NCBI GenBank assembly: GCA_030263275.1
Contig: SZOR01000088.1
Span: 1-29,215, forward strand
DNA length: 29,215 bases
Reading direction: 5' to 3'
Origin: DSNY01 sp016861185
GTDB lineage: Bacteria; Pseudomonadota; Gammaproteobacteria; Burkholderiales; Burkholderiaceae_F
Position numbers and translations under genes: made by a program. Every line of letters begins with the position of its first letter. Positions within the stretch are counted from its first letter, which is position 1. This document shows positions 7,658 to 15,307 of the stretch, piece by piece. The notes under the pieces are model-generated. The model saw only the letters and a list, made by a program, of their open reading frames with translations, had not been told where the DNA came from and did no database searches.

Positions 7658-8140
7658 TCAGCGCGCCGGGCCCGCGGGCTGATTGCGCGCGACGTGCTCG
7701 AATCGCCAGTCGGCGTAGCTCGCGGCCTTTTCGAACGCGACTTCGCCCGCTTCGAATCGGGCGCTCTTCAGCGGCGCGCGCTGCGACTTGCTGAACACGC
7801 CGCGGATGCGACCGTCCGGCGTCGTCACGAAGCCCCAGTCGTTGCTGCCGGTGATCGGGTCGGCATAGGCGTTGCGCAGATGCCGGCGCAACACCGGGCC
7901 GCGGCGGTCCTCGAGCAGATCCTCGAGCCGCTGCGGATAGGCCGGCGTGCCGGGCCGCGTGCTGGCGAAGTAGCTCGCGATCGCCTGCCGGTAGGCGCGG
8001 CCGACGAGCAGCAGTTCCGCCTCGCGTTCGCGCTGCGCCTGCGTGCTCCACAGTTCGCCGATCGCGGCGAGCCCGATGCCGAACGCGGCGACGATCAGAA
8101 TGATGCCGACGTAGCCGAAGCCGCGCTCACCAGTCCGCAT
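7658..8140 (-). CDS. Atypical minor pseudopilin / secretion-associated membrane protein
   Basis: 160 residues. The N-terminus has a prepilin-like shape: a short basic leader, then G7/F8 and a long hydrophobic helix (VGIILIVAAFGIGLAAIG). Position +5 after the possible cleavage site is Gly, not the usual Glu. The body holds a pseudopilin-like periplasmic region with NAYADPITG and a final segment resembling other T2SS-associated pseudopilins (DP..G..WGFV). It overlaps the upstream pseudopilin gene by 14 bases and ends the secretion operon. Minor pseudopilins of the GspK class may also lack Glu5 and sit at the pilus tip; a similar tip role is plausible here but unproved. Confidence 0.7.
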   Translation of the reverse strand: MRTGERGFGYVGIILIVAAFGIGLAAIGELWSTQAQREREAELLLVGRAYRQAIASYFASTRPGTPAYPQRLEDLLEDRRGPVLRRHLRNAYADPITGSNDWGFVTTPDGRIRGVFSKSQRAPLKSARFEAGEVAFEKAASYADWRFEHVARNQPAGPAR

Positions 8141-8489
8141 AACGTACGCCTTGCGCGTCCTCGCCGGGCGCGCCGCTCTTCACGTCGTACAGTCCGCCGC
8201 GCGCGGCGTCGGTCAGCGCGACCCACGTGGTCGCGCTTTCGGTCAGCGGATCGACCGGCACCGCGCGCAGGTAGCGGCGCTTGACCAGCTCGTCGAGCGA
8301 CTCCGGAAAGCGGCCATGATCGCCGTAGAACTTGTCGAGCGCGTCGCGCATCACCGCGAGGTCCGCGCGCAGCACGGCTTCCTTCGAACGGTCGAGGTGC
8401 GCGAAGTAGCGCGGCGTGGCGATCGCGACCAGCAGCGCGACGATCGCCATCACGACGATCAGCTCGATCAGCGTGAACCCGCGGCGCAC
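8127..8489 (-). CDS. Type II secretion-like pseudopilin
   Basis: 120 residues starting at GTG 8489, immediately after the TGA of the preceding gene. The short leader MRR-G4 is followed by F5TLIELIVVMAIVALL, a canonical prepilin cleavage site with Glu at +5. The helix is followed by a compact GspG/H-like domain (FYGDHGRFPESLDELV; VDPLTESATTWV). After leader cleavage and N-methylation it would insert in the inner membrane and join a short periplasmic pseudopilus. The GTG start gives a normal class III leader, and no better start exists. It resembles the major pseudopilin in the spacing of PxxLDEL and VDPL, so it may be a GspG paralogue. Confidence 0.85.
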   Translation of the reverse strand: MRRGFTLIELIVVMAIVALLVAIATPRYFAHLDRSKEAVLRADLAVMRDALDKFYGDHGRFPESLDELVKRRYLRAVPVDPLTESATTWVALTDAARGGLYDVKSGAPGEDAQGVRYADW

Positions 8490-8969
8490 TCACCAGCTCC
8501 GGTAGGGCAGGCCGTTCAGGCCCGTGCCCGGCGCGCGCGAATAGACGTCGAACACGTCTTCGCCTTCGCGCGGATCCTGCGCGCTGCTCGCGTAGCTGCG
8601 TTTGCCCCAGGTCGACGCGGCCGGCGCGGCTGCATCCGGATGCAGCGGGTCGCGCGGCAGCCGGCGCAGGAAGAAGATCGTCCGCCGGTCGGGCGTGCGC
8701 AGATCTTCGACGCCGTCGACCAGCGCTTCGAGCGAAGGCGGGTAGCCGCTTGCGTTCAGCCGCCGCGCGACACGGCCTTCGTCGTGGGCGCGCTTGTAGG
8801 CGTCGATCGCCGTGCGGATCTGCCACAGGTTGCGCCGCAGTTCCTGTTCCTTCGACCGCTGCACCGCAAGCTGCGCGATCGGCGCCGCCACCGACGCCAG
8901 CAGCGCGAGGATCGCCAGCGTGATGACGAGTTCGATCAGCGTGAAGCCGCGCCGCGGGCACGGTCGCAT
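8490..8969 (-). CDS. Type II secretion-like pseudopilin
   Basis: 159 residues from ATG 8969, overlapping the secretin stop by ATGA. The leader MRPCPRR-G8 and F9TLIELVITLAILALL form a canonical prepilin N-terminus with Glu13 at +5. The periplasmic part has YPPSLEALVDGV, then RLPRDPLHPD and a C-terminal DVYSRAPGTGLNGLPYRSW. This is the GspG-type layout with a GxNGxPYxxW ending found in pseudopilins of atypical T2SS clusters. It would be processed by a prepilin peptidase encoded elsewhere, as none is in the window. Which pseudopilin is major and which minor cannot be settled by sequence alone. Confidence 0.87.
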   Translation of the reverse strand: MRPCPRRGFTLIELVITLAILALLASVAAPIAQLAVQRSKEQELRRNLWQIRTAIDAYKRAHDEGRVARRLNASGYPPSLEALVDGVEDLRTPDRRTIFFLRRLPRDPLHPDAAAPAASTWGKRSYASSAQDPREGEDVFDVYSRAPGTGLNGLPYRSW

Positions 8970-11212
8970 CAGGGTGCTCCCGTCACCGCCAGCGCGAGCG
9001 CCGCCTCGCCGCTGGCCGTCAGCCGCTGGCCGCCGCGGCCGACGGGCGACGCGAGCGTGAGCTGCAGCACGGCCTTTTCGGCGGGCGCGCGGGGCCGGAT
9101 CTTCACCTTGAGCAGCGGCCCTTCGCCTTCGATCGGCGCGCCGGCGCGGACGATGCTCACCAGCACCTTGCCGGCGACCGGGTCGATCTTGAAGCTGAAG
9201 TTCGTGCGCGCGGCGCCGGCCTTCAGAAGTTCTCCTTCGGAGACGCCGACGATCTCGAGCGCATTCGGGTCGAATGCGAACTGCAGCGATGCGCCCGTCA
9301 CCGGCTGCCCGATCGAGGCGTGCAGGTCCACATCGGCTTCCGCGCCGACACGGACGCTTTCGGGTCCCGTCCACCGCAGCCGCATGTCGACCGGCGCCTG
9401 CGCCGCCGCGGGGCCTGCGGCGGCGGAGTCCGCGACCGCGCCGGTCTGCGCCGGCCGCAGCGCGATCGGCTGCGCGCGCAGCGTGGCCTCGGTGCCCGAC
9501 CAGAATTCGGACACGGCGGCTTCGGCGCGCGCGACGTTGCGGACCACGCGCGGCGTGATCGACAGCACGACCTCGGTCTTCTGCGCATCGTCGAGATGGC
9601 TCGCAAACAGGCGGCCCAGCAGCGGCAGATCGCCCAGCCCCGGCACGCCCGAGGCGGTCCGGCGGTCGTCGTCGCGGATCAGTCCCATCAGCACCTGCGT
9701 CTCGCCGTTGCGCAGCCGCAGCACCGTGTTCGCGGTGCGCGTTCCGATGTCGTACACGGTGGTTCCGTTCTGCGTCGTGCGGCGGTTGCTCGCGGTGCTG
9801 ACTTCGAGTCCGATCTTGATCGCGACTTCGTCGTCGAGGTGGACGTTGGGCTCGACCTCGAGCTTCAGGCCGACGTCGAGATAGGTGACAGTCTCGGTCG
9901 TGATCGGCGTGCCGGTCGAAGGCGTGACGATCGCGGAGATGACCGGCAGGCGGTCGCCGACCAGGATGCGCGCCTTCTCGCGGTTCTTCACGCGGATGCG
10001 CGGGTTGGCGAGCAGGTTGCTGTCGCCGCGCGAGCGGCGCGCGTTGATCGTCACGCTCGGATTCGGACCGACGGCGATCGTGTCGCGATTGATGTCGCGC
10101 AGCTCGCCGAGCAGCAGCGGCGCGGCGCCGCTCGGATCGACCACGCTCAGGCTCACCGCTTCGGGCCACTTGACGCCCAGCTCCGTCAGCCGCGTGCGCG
10201 AGATCTCCATCACCGCGACCTCGAGCACCACTTCCGGCTCCGCGAGGTCCTGCGCCGCGATCAGCTTCTCGGCCAGACGGATCGCCTCCGGCGTGTCGCG
10301 CATCACCAGCAGGTTGAGCTTCTCGTCAATGTAGACGTCCTTGGTCTTCAACATCGTCTTGATCATGTTGAGCGCCTGCTTGACGTCGGCGTTGGCGAGA
10401 TAGAAAGTCTTGATCACGAGGTCCTGGTACTCGCGCTGCTTGGCCGGCGTGTTCGGGTACACGAGCACGCTCGTCTCCGACAGCACCTTCTTCTCGAGCT
10501 GGCTCGGCAGCAGGATCAGGTCGATCGCGTCCTCGACCGGGACGTTGGCCGCGTAGATCGTGGTGCGCAGGTCCGCCCGCACTTCGCGGTCGAAGATGAA
10601 GTTGATCCCGGTCGAGCGCGCGAGCGCGTCGAACACCTGGCGGATCGGCGCCTCGCGGAACTGCACCGTGACCGGCTTGGCGAGGCGCGAGCGCAGCACG
10701 GGCGAAGCCATTCCCTCCTTCTGCCGCTCCTCGTCGATGCGTCGCTGCAGGTTCTGCGCTTCGCGCTGCTGCGGGTTCTCCAGCAGCACCGCGCGCAACA
10801 TCACCGCGGCGCCTTCGCGGTCGCCTTTCTTCAGGCTCGACTGCGCACGCTGCAGCAGATCGCGATGCCGGCGTTCGCGCGCGACGCCGTCGAGGGCCGC
10901 CTGCGCGCGGCCCGCGTCCGCCCCGATCGCCAGCGCGCGATTCAGCGCGGCCTCGGCGTCGTCGAGCCGCCCGGCGCTGCGCGCCGACTCGGCGCTCTTC
11001 AGCAGGTTCTCGAACGCCGCATCGCGCTGCTGCAGGTATTCGGCGCGATACGCCGCGTGGCCGGGCTCGGCCGCGACGACCTGCGCGAGCTTGGCGAGGC
11101 CGGCTTCGTACTGCCCGGCCTCCATCAGCGCCTTGCCTTCGCGGAACGCGAGCGGCGTGGCGCACGCGGCGAGCAGGCCGGCGAGCAGCGGAAGCAGAAA
11201 GAGGCGGCGCAT
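8969..11212 (-). CDS. Secretin lipoprotein with C-terminal cohesin-like domain
   Basis: 747 residues from ATG 11212. A GTG at 11221 overlapping the upstream stop is an alternative start adding three residues. It has a lipoprotein signal with lipobox LLAAC (Cys17). Residues ~25-165 are TPR-like helices (AEAALNRALAIG). Then come a secretin/TonB short N-terminal domain (~180-260), a secretin N1-type domain (~263-325) and the secretin barrel domain (~395-560) with VPGLGDLPLLGRLF. After an Ala/Pro linker the last ~140 residues (607-747) resemble a cohesin-type beta sandwich (FAFDPNALEIVGV). It would form the outer-membrane pore of the system. The cohesin-like tail is not part of standard GspD and could bind a partner or substrate. 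The overlap with the next gene indicates coupling. Confidence 0.9.
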   Translation of the reverse strand: MRRLFLLPLLAGLLAACATPLAFREGKALMEAGQYEAGLAKLAQVVAAEPGHAAYRAEYLQQRDAAFENLLKSAESARSAGRLDDAEAALNRALAIGADAGRAQAALDGVARERRHRDLLQRAQSSLKKGDREGAAVMLRAVLLENPQQREAQNLQRRIDEERQKEGMASPVLRSRLAKPVTVQFREAPIRQVFDALARSTGINFIFDREVRADLRTTIYAANVPVEDAIDLILLPSQLEKKVLSETSVLVYPNTPAKQREYQDLVIKTFYLANADVKQALNMIKTMLKTKDVYIDEKLNLLVMRDTPEAIRLAEKLIAAQDLAEPEVVLEVAVMEISRTRLTELGVKWPEAVSLSVVDPSGAAPLLLGELRDINRDTIAVGPNPSVTINARRSRGDSNLLANPRIRVKNREKARILVGDRLPVISAIVTPSTGTPITTETVTYLDVGLKLEVEPNVHLDDEVAIKIGLEVSTASNRRTTQNGTTVYDIGTRTANTVLRLRNGETQVLMGLIRDDDRRTASGVPGLGDLPLLGRLFASHLDDAQKTEVVLSITPRVVRNVARAEAAVSEFWSGTEATLRAQPIALRPAQTGAVADSAAAGPAAAQAPVDMRLRWTGPESVRVGAEADVDLHASIGQPVTGASLQFAFDPNALEIVGVSEGELLKAGAARTNFSFKIDPVAGKVLVSIVRAGAPIEGEGPLLKVKIRPRAPAEKAVLQLTLASPVGRGGQRLTASGEAALALAVTGAP

Positions 11213-11217
11213 CTTCG

Positions 11218-11715
11218 TCACGGTCGGTTCAGTGAAAGCAGTTGCCGCACGTTCAGCGGCAGGTACAGCAGCGCCAGGCCGCCGGGTTCGCGTTCGACGA
11301 GCCGGTAGACGCCGTCGATCGTGTCGCCGAGCGCGACCGCGTGCACGCGATCGCCCTGCGCGAGGTAGTAGACGGTCGCCTCCCCCGGCACGTCGAGTTG
11401 CCCGAGGTAGACGAGCGCGAGCGGCGGCGGCGCGGGCGCGGGCGGCGGCGCCGGCGGACCGTGCGGTTCGGGCGGCGGCTTCGGCTTCGCGGGCAATGCA
11501 GGTCGCGGCGTCCAGCTGTGCGGCGCGAAGGCATCGCGTTTGCCGCTCGAGGCCGCGCGCCGCGGCAGTTCGATCTGCGCCTGCGCGGTTTGCGCGTCGC
11601 GCGGTGCGATGGCTGCGACCGGGCCGCGCTCGCCGTCGGCGCTCGCCGTTCGCGCGGGGATCGCCGCAGCCAGTGCGAACGCGCCGCAGACGAACCAGAG
11701 GCGGGATCGGGTCAT
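11218..11715 (-). CDS. PilP/GspC-like periplasmic connector
   Basis: 165 residues starting at the ATG that overlaps the upstream stop. A signal peptide or N-terminal anchor (AFALAAAIPARTASA) is followed by a charged linker, a strikingly proline-rich segment (about 75-100, repeated P/A) and a small C-terminal beta domain of about 65 residues (YLGQLDVPGEATVYYLAQ...VHAVALGDTIDGVYRLV). That domain has the pattern of the GspC homology region / PilP fold, which links the inner-membrane platform to the secretin. Its position between the PilO-like gene and the secretin is that of pilP in type IV pilus operons. The annotation rests on context and fold pattern rather than strong motifs. Confidence 0.7.
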   Translation of the reverse strand: MTRSRLWFVCGAFALAAAIPARTASADGERGPVAAIAPRDAQTAQAQIELPRRAASSGKRDAFAPHSWTPRPALPAKPKPPPEPHGPPAPPPAPAPPPLALVYLGQLDVPGEATVYYLAQGDRVHAVALGDTIDGVYRLVEREPGGLALLYLPLNVRQLLSLNRP

Positions 11716-12323
11716 GGCGCCCCCTCGACCGCGGAGACGCGCTGTGGCGCGTTGGCATCGTGCGCATGGCGCGCCCTGCCGGCGCGCAGATGCAGCGTGA
11801 CTTCGATGCGCGCGTCGATCCGACCCTGGCCCACGCGCTCGCGCTGCAGACCGATCTGCGTGACGGCCGCCCACGGCACTTCGCCCAACACCGCACCGAC
11901 GAACCGGCGGATGCTCGGATACGAACCGTTGACGGGCAGCGAAAGCCGGTACTGCACCATGCCGAGCGCGTCGGGTTCGACGAACCGGTACTCGGCCTGC
12001 GCGAGCCGGACGCCTTCGCGCTCGCCGATGGCGTACAGGCGCGCGAGCAGAGGTGCAACTTCGCGCTCGTCCGGAAAGGCCGCGGCGAAGCGGCGCACCG
12101 GCTCCGCCGGATCGGCCGCGGGCGTGCGCGGACGCTGCGGCTGCGCCGCTGCGGCATCGAGCGACTCGATCTGCTCGACGAGCGGACGCACCGAACCGGC
12201 GTAGTAGCCGACGCAGGCGGCCAGGACGGCCGCGCCCACCAGACCGGGCGTGCCCAGGCGATCGGCCGCAGCGCGCAGGCGGCGCCGGGAGGCGCCGAGC
12301 GTCGCTGCAATCGGCGTGCGCAT
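11712..12323 (-). CDS. PilO/GspM-like inner-membrane assembly protein
   Basis: 203 residues. A short basic cytoplasmic tail is followed by one membrane helix (about 29-45, LVGAAVLAACVGYYAG) and a helical linker (LVEQIESLDAAAA). A C-terminal ferredoxin-like region carries the PilO-type YRLSLPVNGSYPSIRRFVGAVL. PilO/GspM proteins form dimers with PilN/GspL and set the periplasmic platform. The gene starts in the ATGA overlap with the PilN-like gene and ends in another ATGA overlap, so the block is translationally coupled. Chance shadow frames extend upstream of 12323 but are not coding. Confidence 0.78.
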   Translation of the reverse strand: MRTPIAATLGASRRRLRAAADRLGTPGLVGAAVLAACVGYYAGSVRPLVEQIESLDAAAAQPQRPRTPAADPAEPVRRFAAAFPDEREVAPLLARLYAIGEREGVRLAQAEYRFVEPDALGMVQYRLSLPVNGSYPSIRRFVGAVLGEVPWAAVTQIGLQRERVGQGRIDARIEVTLHLRAGRARHAHDANAPQRVSAVEGAP

Positions 12324-12847
12324 CACGGCCGTTGCTCCCAGTAGGCGACCAGCGTGAACTGCACGCGCTTGCCCTCGCCGTGTTCCGCGTGGGACTCGAG
12401 CAGCGCGCGCGCGATGGGCGGCTGCGCGCCGAGCCGAGTCAGGTAATCGAGCATCGCCCGCTTGTCGCGCGCTTCGCCGCTGACGCGCAGCGCGGCGCGG
12501 CGCGCGTCCGGTTCGATCGCCAGCAGCGCGACGCTCGGATCGGCCGCGGCTTCGACCGCGTCGAACAGCTCCGCCCACGGCAGCCGCAACTCGGCCGCGA
12601 CCGATTGCGCGCGCCGTGCGGCCTCGTCGAGCCGGCGCGCATCGAATGTCGCGGGCACCGCCGCTACCTTCGGCGCCGCGCGCGCAGCGCGCCGCTCGGC
12701 GGCGTCGAGCGTCTGCACCAGCGTGTGCTGCCATGCCGACAGGGCGGCCGCTCCGAGCAACGACGCGACGAGCAACGCCCACCCCGCGCGCCCGGTGTGC
12801 CGCTCGCGTCCGAAGTGATCCAACCGCAATGGTCGCAGCGCCTTCAT
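12323..12847 (-). CDS. PilN-like inner-membrane assembly protein
   Basis: 174 residues from the ATG at 12847, overlapping the stop of the PilM-like gene by 4 bases. It has a cytoplasmic N-terminus with LRPLRLDHF and a membrane helix (about 22-38, WALLVASLLGAAALSAW). A helical segment (about 40-90) and a ferredoxin-like domain (about 95-174) follow. PilN binds PilM in the cytoplasm through its N-terminal tail and PilO in the periplasm. The usual INLLP-like PilN motif is not obvious, replaced by RPLRLD, so assignment leans on gene order and topology. The GspL C-terminal half is an equivalent description. Confidence 0.72.
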   Translation of the reverse strand: MKALRPLRLDHFGRERHTGRAGWALLVASLLGAAALSAWQHTLVQTLDAAERRAARAAPKVAAVPATFDARRLDEAARRAQSVAAELRLPWAELFDAVEAAADPSVALLAIEPDARRAALRVSGEARDKRAMLDYLTRLGAQPPIARALLESHAEHGEGKRVQFTLVAYWEQRP

Positions 12848-13644
12848 GCGGCTTTCCTCGCGTCCGACTCCGTCGCTCGTCCATCGGACGCCGCATCCGG
12901 CCACAGCGGCGGCAGCGTGCGCACTTCGTCGGCATCGAACGCCGCGTCCACCGGCAGCAAAGGCAGCACGCAGACGGGGGCGTCGTCCGCGTCGTCGTCG
13001 AGCGCGCGTTCGCGGTCGATCAGCATCGGCAGTTCCTGCGCGGGCGCTTGCGCCAGGCGGTGGCTGCGCACGCGGCGCCAACCCTGGCGCCACGTCGCGC
13101 TAACCGCGATGCCCGGCTCGACGACGAACAGGCGGACGCCGGCGGCGGGCAGCTGCGAGCGCACCGCGTTGAACGCAGCCATCAGCGCGGGCTGCAGCGC
13201 GCACGCGCGCAGGCCGTTGCGCGCGAGCAGTGCGCGCAGCGCATCGACGAGTTCCGGTTCGACGGCGCTGGCGATCGCAGCGCCGGCGGCGCCGCCGACG
13301 CGCACGCTCCAGCGCTCGGCGGCCGGTCCGTGCACGCGCACGAAGTTGTGCCGCGCGTAGCGCAGCCGATCGTCCTGCGTGACGAGCAGCACGTTATCCG
13401 GCACCAGCGCGTAGCGGACGAAATGGTTCGAGACGATCACGTGCGCGTCCGCGCCGCGGGCGGGTGCGGAAGCGAGCAGCGCGGCGAGCGCATCGACGGC
13501 GGCCGCCCAGTGGACGTCGCCGCTGTCGATCTCGGCGTGCGCCGACTGCACGATCGCCGGTCGCCATCCGCGCGCAGACCGCCGCAACGCGACGCGATGC
13601 GGCGCCAGCAGCAGGTGCAGCGTTTCACGCCACGGCGACGACAC
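12844..13644 (-). CDS. PilM/GspL-like cytoplasmic actin-fold protein
   Basis: 266 residues with no signal peptide and no membrane segment. Motifs are weak: alternating strands such as DAHVIVSNHFVRYALVP and SVRVGGAAGAAIASAV fit the actin-like ATPase fold of PilM and GspL-N. GspL or PilM recruits the assembly ATPase to the membrane platform. It sits between gspE and the PilN-like gene, as PilM does before PilN, and overlaps the latter by ATGA. The acidic patch DDDADDAP near residue 220 is unusual. The sequence lacks a recognisable nucleotide-binding motif, so it may be a GspL-type scaffold rather than an ATPase. Confidence 0.65.
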   Translation of the reverse strand: MSSPWRETLHLLLAPHRVALRRSARGWRPAIVQSAHAEIDSGDVHWAAAVDALAALLASAPARGADAHVIVSNHFVRYALVPDNVLLVTQDDRLRYARHNFVRVHGPAAERWSVRVGGAAGAAIASAVEPELVDALRALLARNGLRACALQPALMAAFNAVRSQLPAAGVRLFVVEPGIAVSATWRQGWRRVRSHRLAQAPAQELPMLIDRERALDDDADDAPVCVLPLLPVDAAFDADEVRTLPPLWPDAASDGRATESDARKAA

Positions 13645-15307
13645 GGTTGACCTCGTCGAGCGTGGTTTCGCCGCGCGCCACGAGCGCGAGCGCGGCTTCG
13701 CGCAGGAAACGGGTGCCGCCCGCAGCCGCAGCCTCCTGCAGCGCGCGCAGCGGCGCGCGGGCGACGATCAGCTCGCCGATCTCCGGCGTCAGACGCAGCA
13801 GCTCGCCGATCGCCTTGCGGCCGCGGAAGCCGGTGCCGCGGCAGCGCCCGCAGCCGCGACCGGCGCGGAACAGGTAGCTGCCGACGTCGGCGCGCGCGAG
13901 TCCGGCATCGGCCAGTTGTTCGTCGCCCGGCGCGACCGGCTCGCTGCACTCGGGGCGGTTGATGCGCAGCAGCCGCTGCGCCAGCACGCCGTTCAGCGCC
14001 GACACCAGGTGGTACGGATCGACCTGCATGTGCGTGAAGCGGCCGATCACGTCGAACACGTTGTTCGCGTGCACGGTCGTCAGCACCAGGTGCCCGGTCA
14101 GCGCGGCCTGCACGCCGATCTGCGCGGTCTCCGGATCGCGGATCTCGCCGACCATGATCTTGTCCGGATCGTGCCGCAGGATCGAACGCAGACCGCGCGC
14201 GAACGTCAGCCCCTTCTTCTCGTTGACGGGGATCTGCAGCACGCCCGGCAACTGGTACTCGACCGGATCCTCGATCGTGACGATCTTGTCGCGCCCGTGG
14301 TTGATCTCGGTGATCGCGGCGTACAGCGTCGTCGTCTTGCCGCTGCCGGTGGGCCCGGTGACGAGCAGCATGCCGTACGGCTCGCGCGAAAGCCGGCGCA
14401 GGCCGCGCACGATCGTCTCGTCGAAGCCGAGCTGCGCCAGCGTGAGCCCCGCGACCCGGTCGGCGAGCGACTGCTTGTCGAGAATGCGCAGCACCGCGTC
14501 CTCGCCGAAGATGCTCGGCATGACCGACACGCGCAGGTCGACCTCGCGCCCGCGTACCGCGATCTTCAGCCGTCCGTCCTGCGGGATGCGCGTTTCGGCG
14601 ATGTCCAGCTCGCTCATCACCTTGACGCGCGAGATCGTCTGCTGCGCCAGATCGCGGCCGGCGACCTGCCCGACCGGCGACAGCACGCCGTCGATGCGGT
14701 ACTTGATCTCGAGCCCGTCGGCGCGCGATTCGAGGTGGATGTCGCTGGCGCCGGTCTTCAGCGCGTCGTACAGCGTCGAGTTGACCAGCCGCACCGTCGG
14801 GTTGGTGTCGGCGCTGATCGACGCCAGCGACAGGTCCTCGATCTGCGCACGCGCCTGCGCTGCGCCAGCGGGCGCGAGCGCGGCGTCGATCGCGCGCAGC
14901 GCGTCTTCCTGCCGCGCGAAGTAGACGGCCAGGTCGTCGCGCTGCGCGAGCCGCCATGCAAAGGGCGCACGGATGCGCGCCTCGGCCCATTCGATGCGCT
15001 CCGCGTCGAGCGGATCGGCGCAGACGACGGCGAGCGCGCCGTTCGCGTCGCGCGCGGCGATCACGTCGTGGCGGACGGCCTCGGCGAAGGGCAGCGCGTC
15101 GTAGTCCGGCACGAGCGCGGCGAGTTGCGCGTTGGTCAGCGTCGGGTAATGCAGCAGGCGGCCGAGCTGCTCGACGAATTCGCGCGGCGGCAGCCCGGCG
15201 CGCTCCTCGAGCACCTCGAGCGCAGTGCGGCCGCTCTGCCGCGCCTCGGCGCGCGCTGCGCGCAGCGCCGCGGCGTCGAGCGCGAACGGGGCGACCGGCG
15301 CGTTCAT
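13625..15307 (-). CDS. gspE: Type II secretion/type IV pilus assembly ATPase GspE
   Basis: 560 residues from ATG 15307, which overlaps the gspF stop by ATGA; the open frame continues upstream only as a shadow of gspF. An N-terminal GspE-type domain (~1-150) precedes the ATPase core. Walker A is GPTGSGKT (318-325), the Asp box TIEDPVEY (344-351), Walker B IMVGEIRD (384-391) and the His box LTTVHAN (409-415). These are all catalytic motifs of secretion ATPases. The zinc tetracysteine is incomplete: C486GRC489 is present but the first pair is reduced to C454. It hydrolyses ATP to drive pseudopilus assembly through GspF. The 3' end overlaps the PilM-like gene by 20 bases. Confidence 0.95.
   Translation of the reverse strand: MNAPVAPFALDAAALRAARAEARQSGRTALEVLEERAGLPPREFVEQLGRLLHYPTLTNAQLAALVPDYDALPFAEAVRHDVIAARDANGALAVVCADPLDAERIEWAEARIRAPFAWRLAQRDDLAVYFARQEDALRAIDAALAPAGAAQARAQIEDLSLASISADTNPTVRLVNSTLYDALKTGASDIHLESRADGLEIKYRIDGVLSPVGQVAGRDLAQQTISRVKVMSELDIAETRIPQDGRLKIAVRGREVDLRVSVMPSIFGEDAVLRILDKQSLADRVAGLTLAQLGFDETIVRGLRRLSREPYGMLLVTGPTGSGKTTTLYAAITEINHGRDKIVTIEDPVEYQLPGVLQIPVNEKKGLTFARGLRSILRHDPDKIMVGEIRDPETAQIGVQAALTGHLVLTTVHANNVFDVIGRFTHMQVDPYHLVSALNGVLAQRLLRINRPECSEPVAPGDEQLADAGLARADVGSYLFRAGRGCGRCRGTGFRGRKAIGELLRLTPEIGELIVARAPLRALQEAAAAGGTRFLREAALALVARGETTLDEVNRVVAVA

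Noticed and set aside
9320..11308. 662-codon plus-strand frame opposite the secretin
   Set aside because: Composition (Arg, Asp, His, Val rich) is that of a reverse-strand shadow. The minus-strand secretin motifs are unambiguous.
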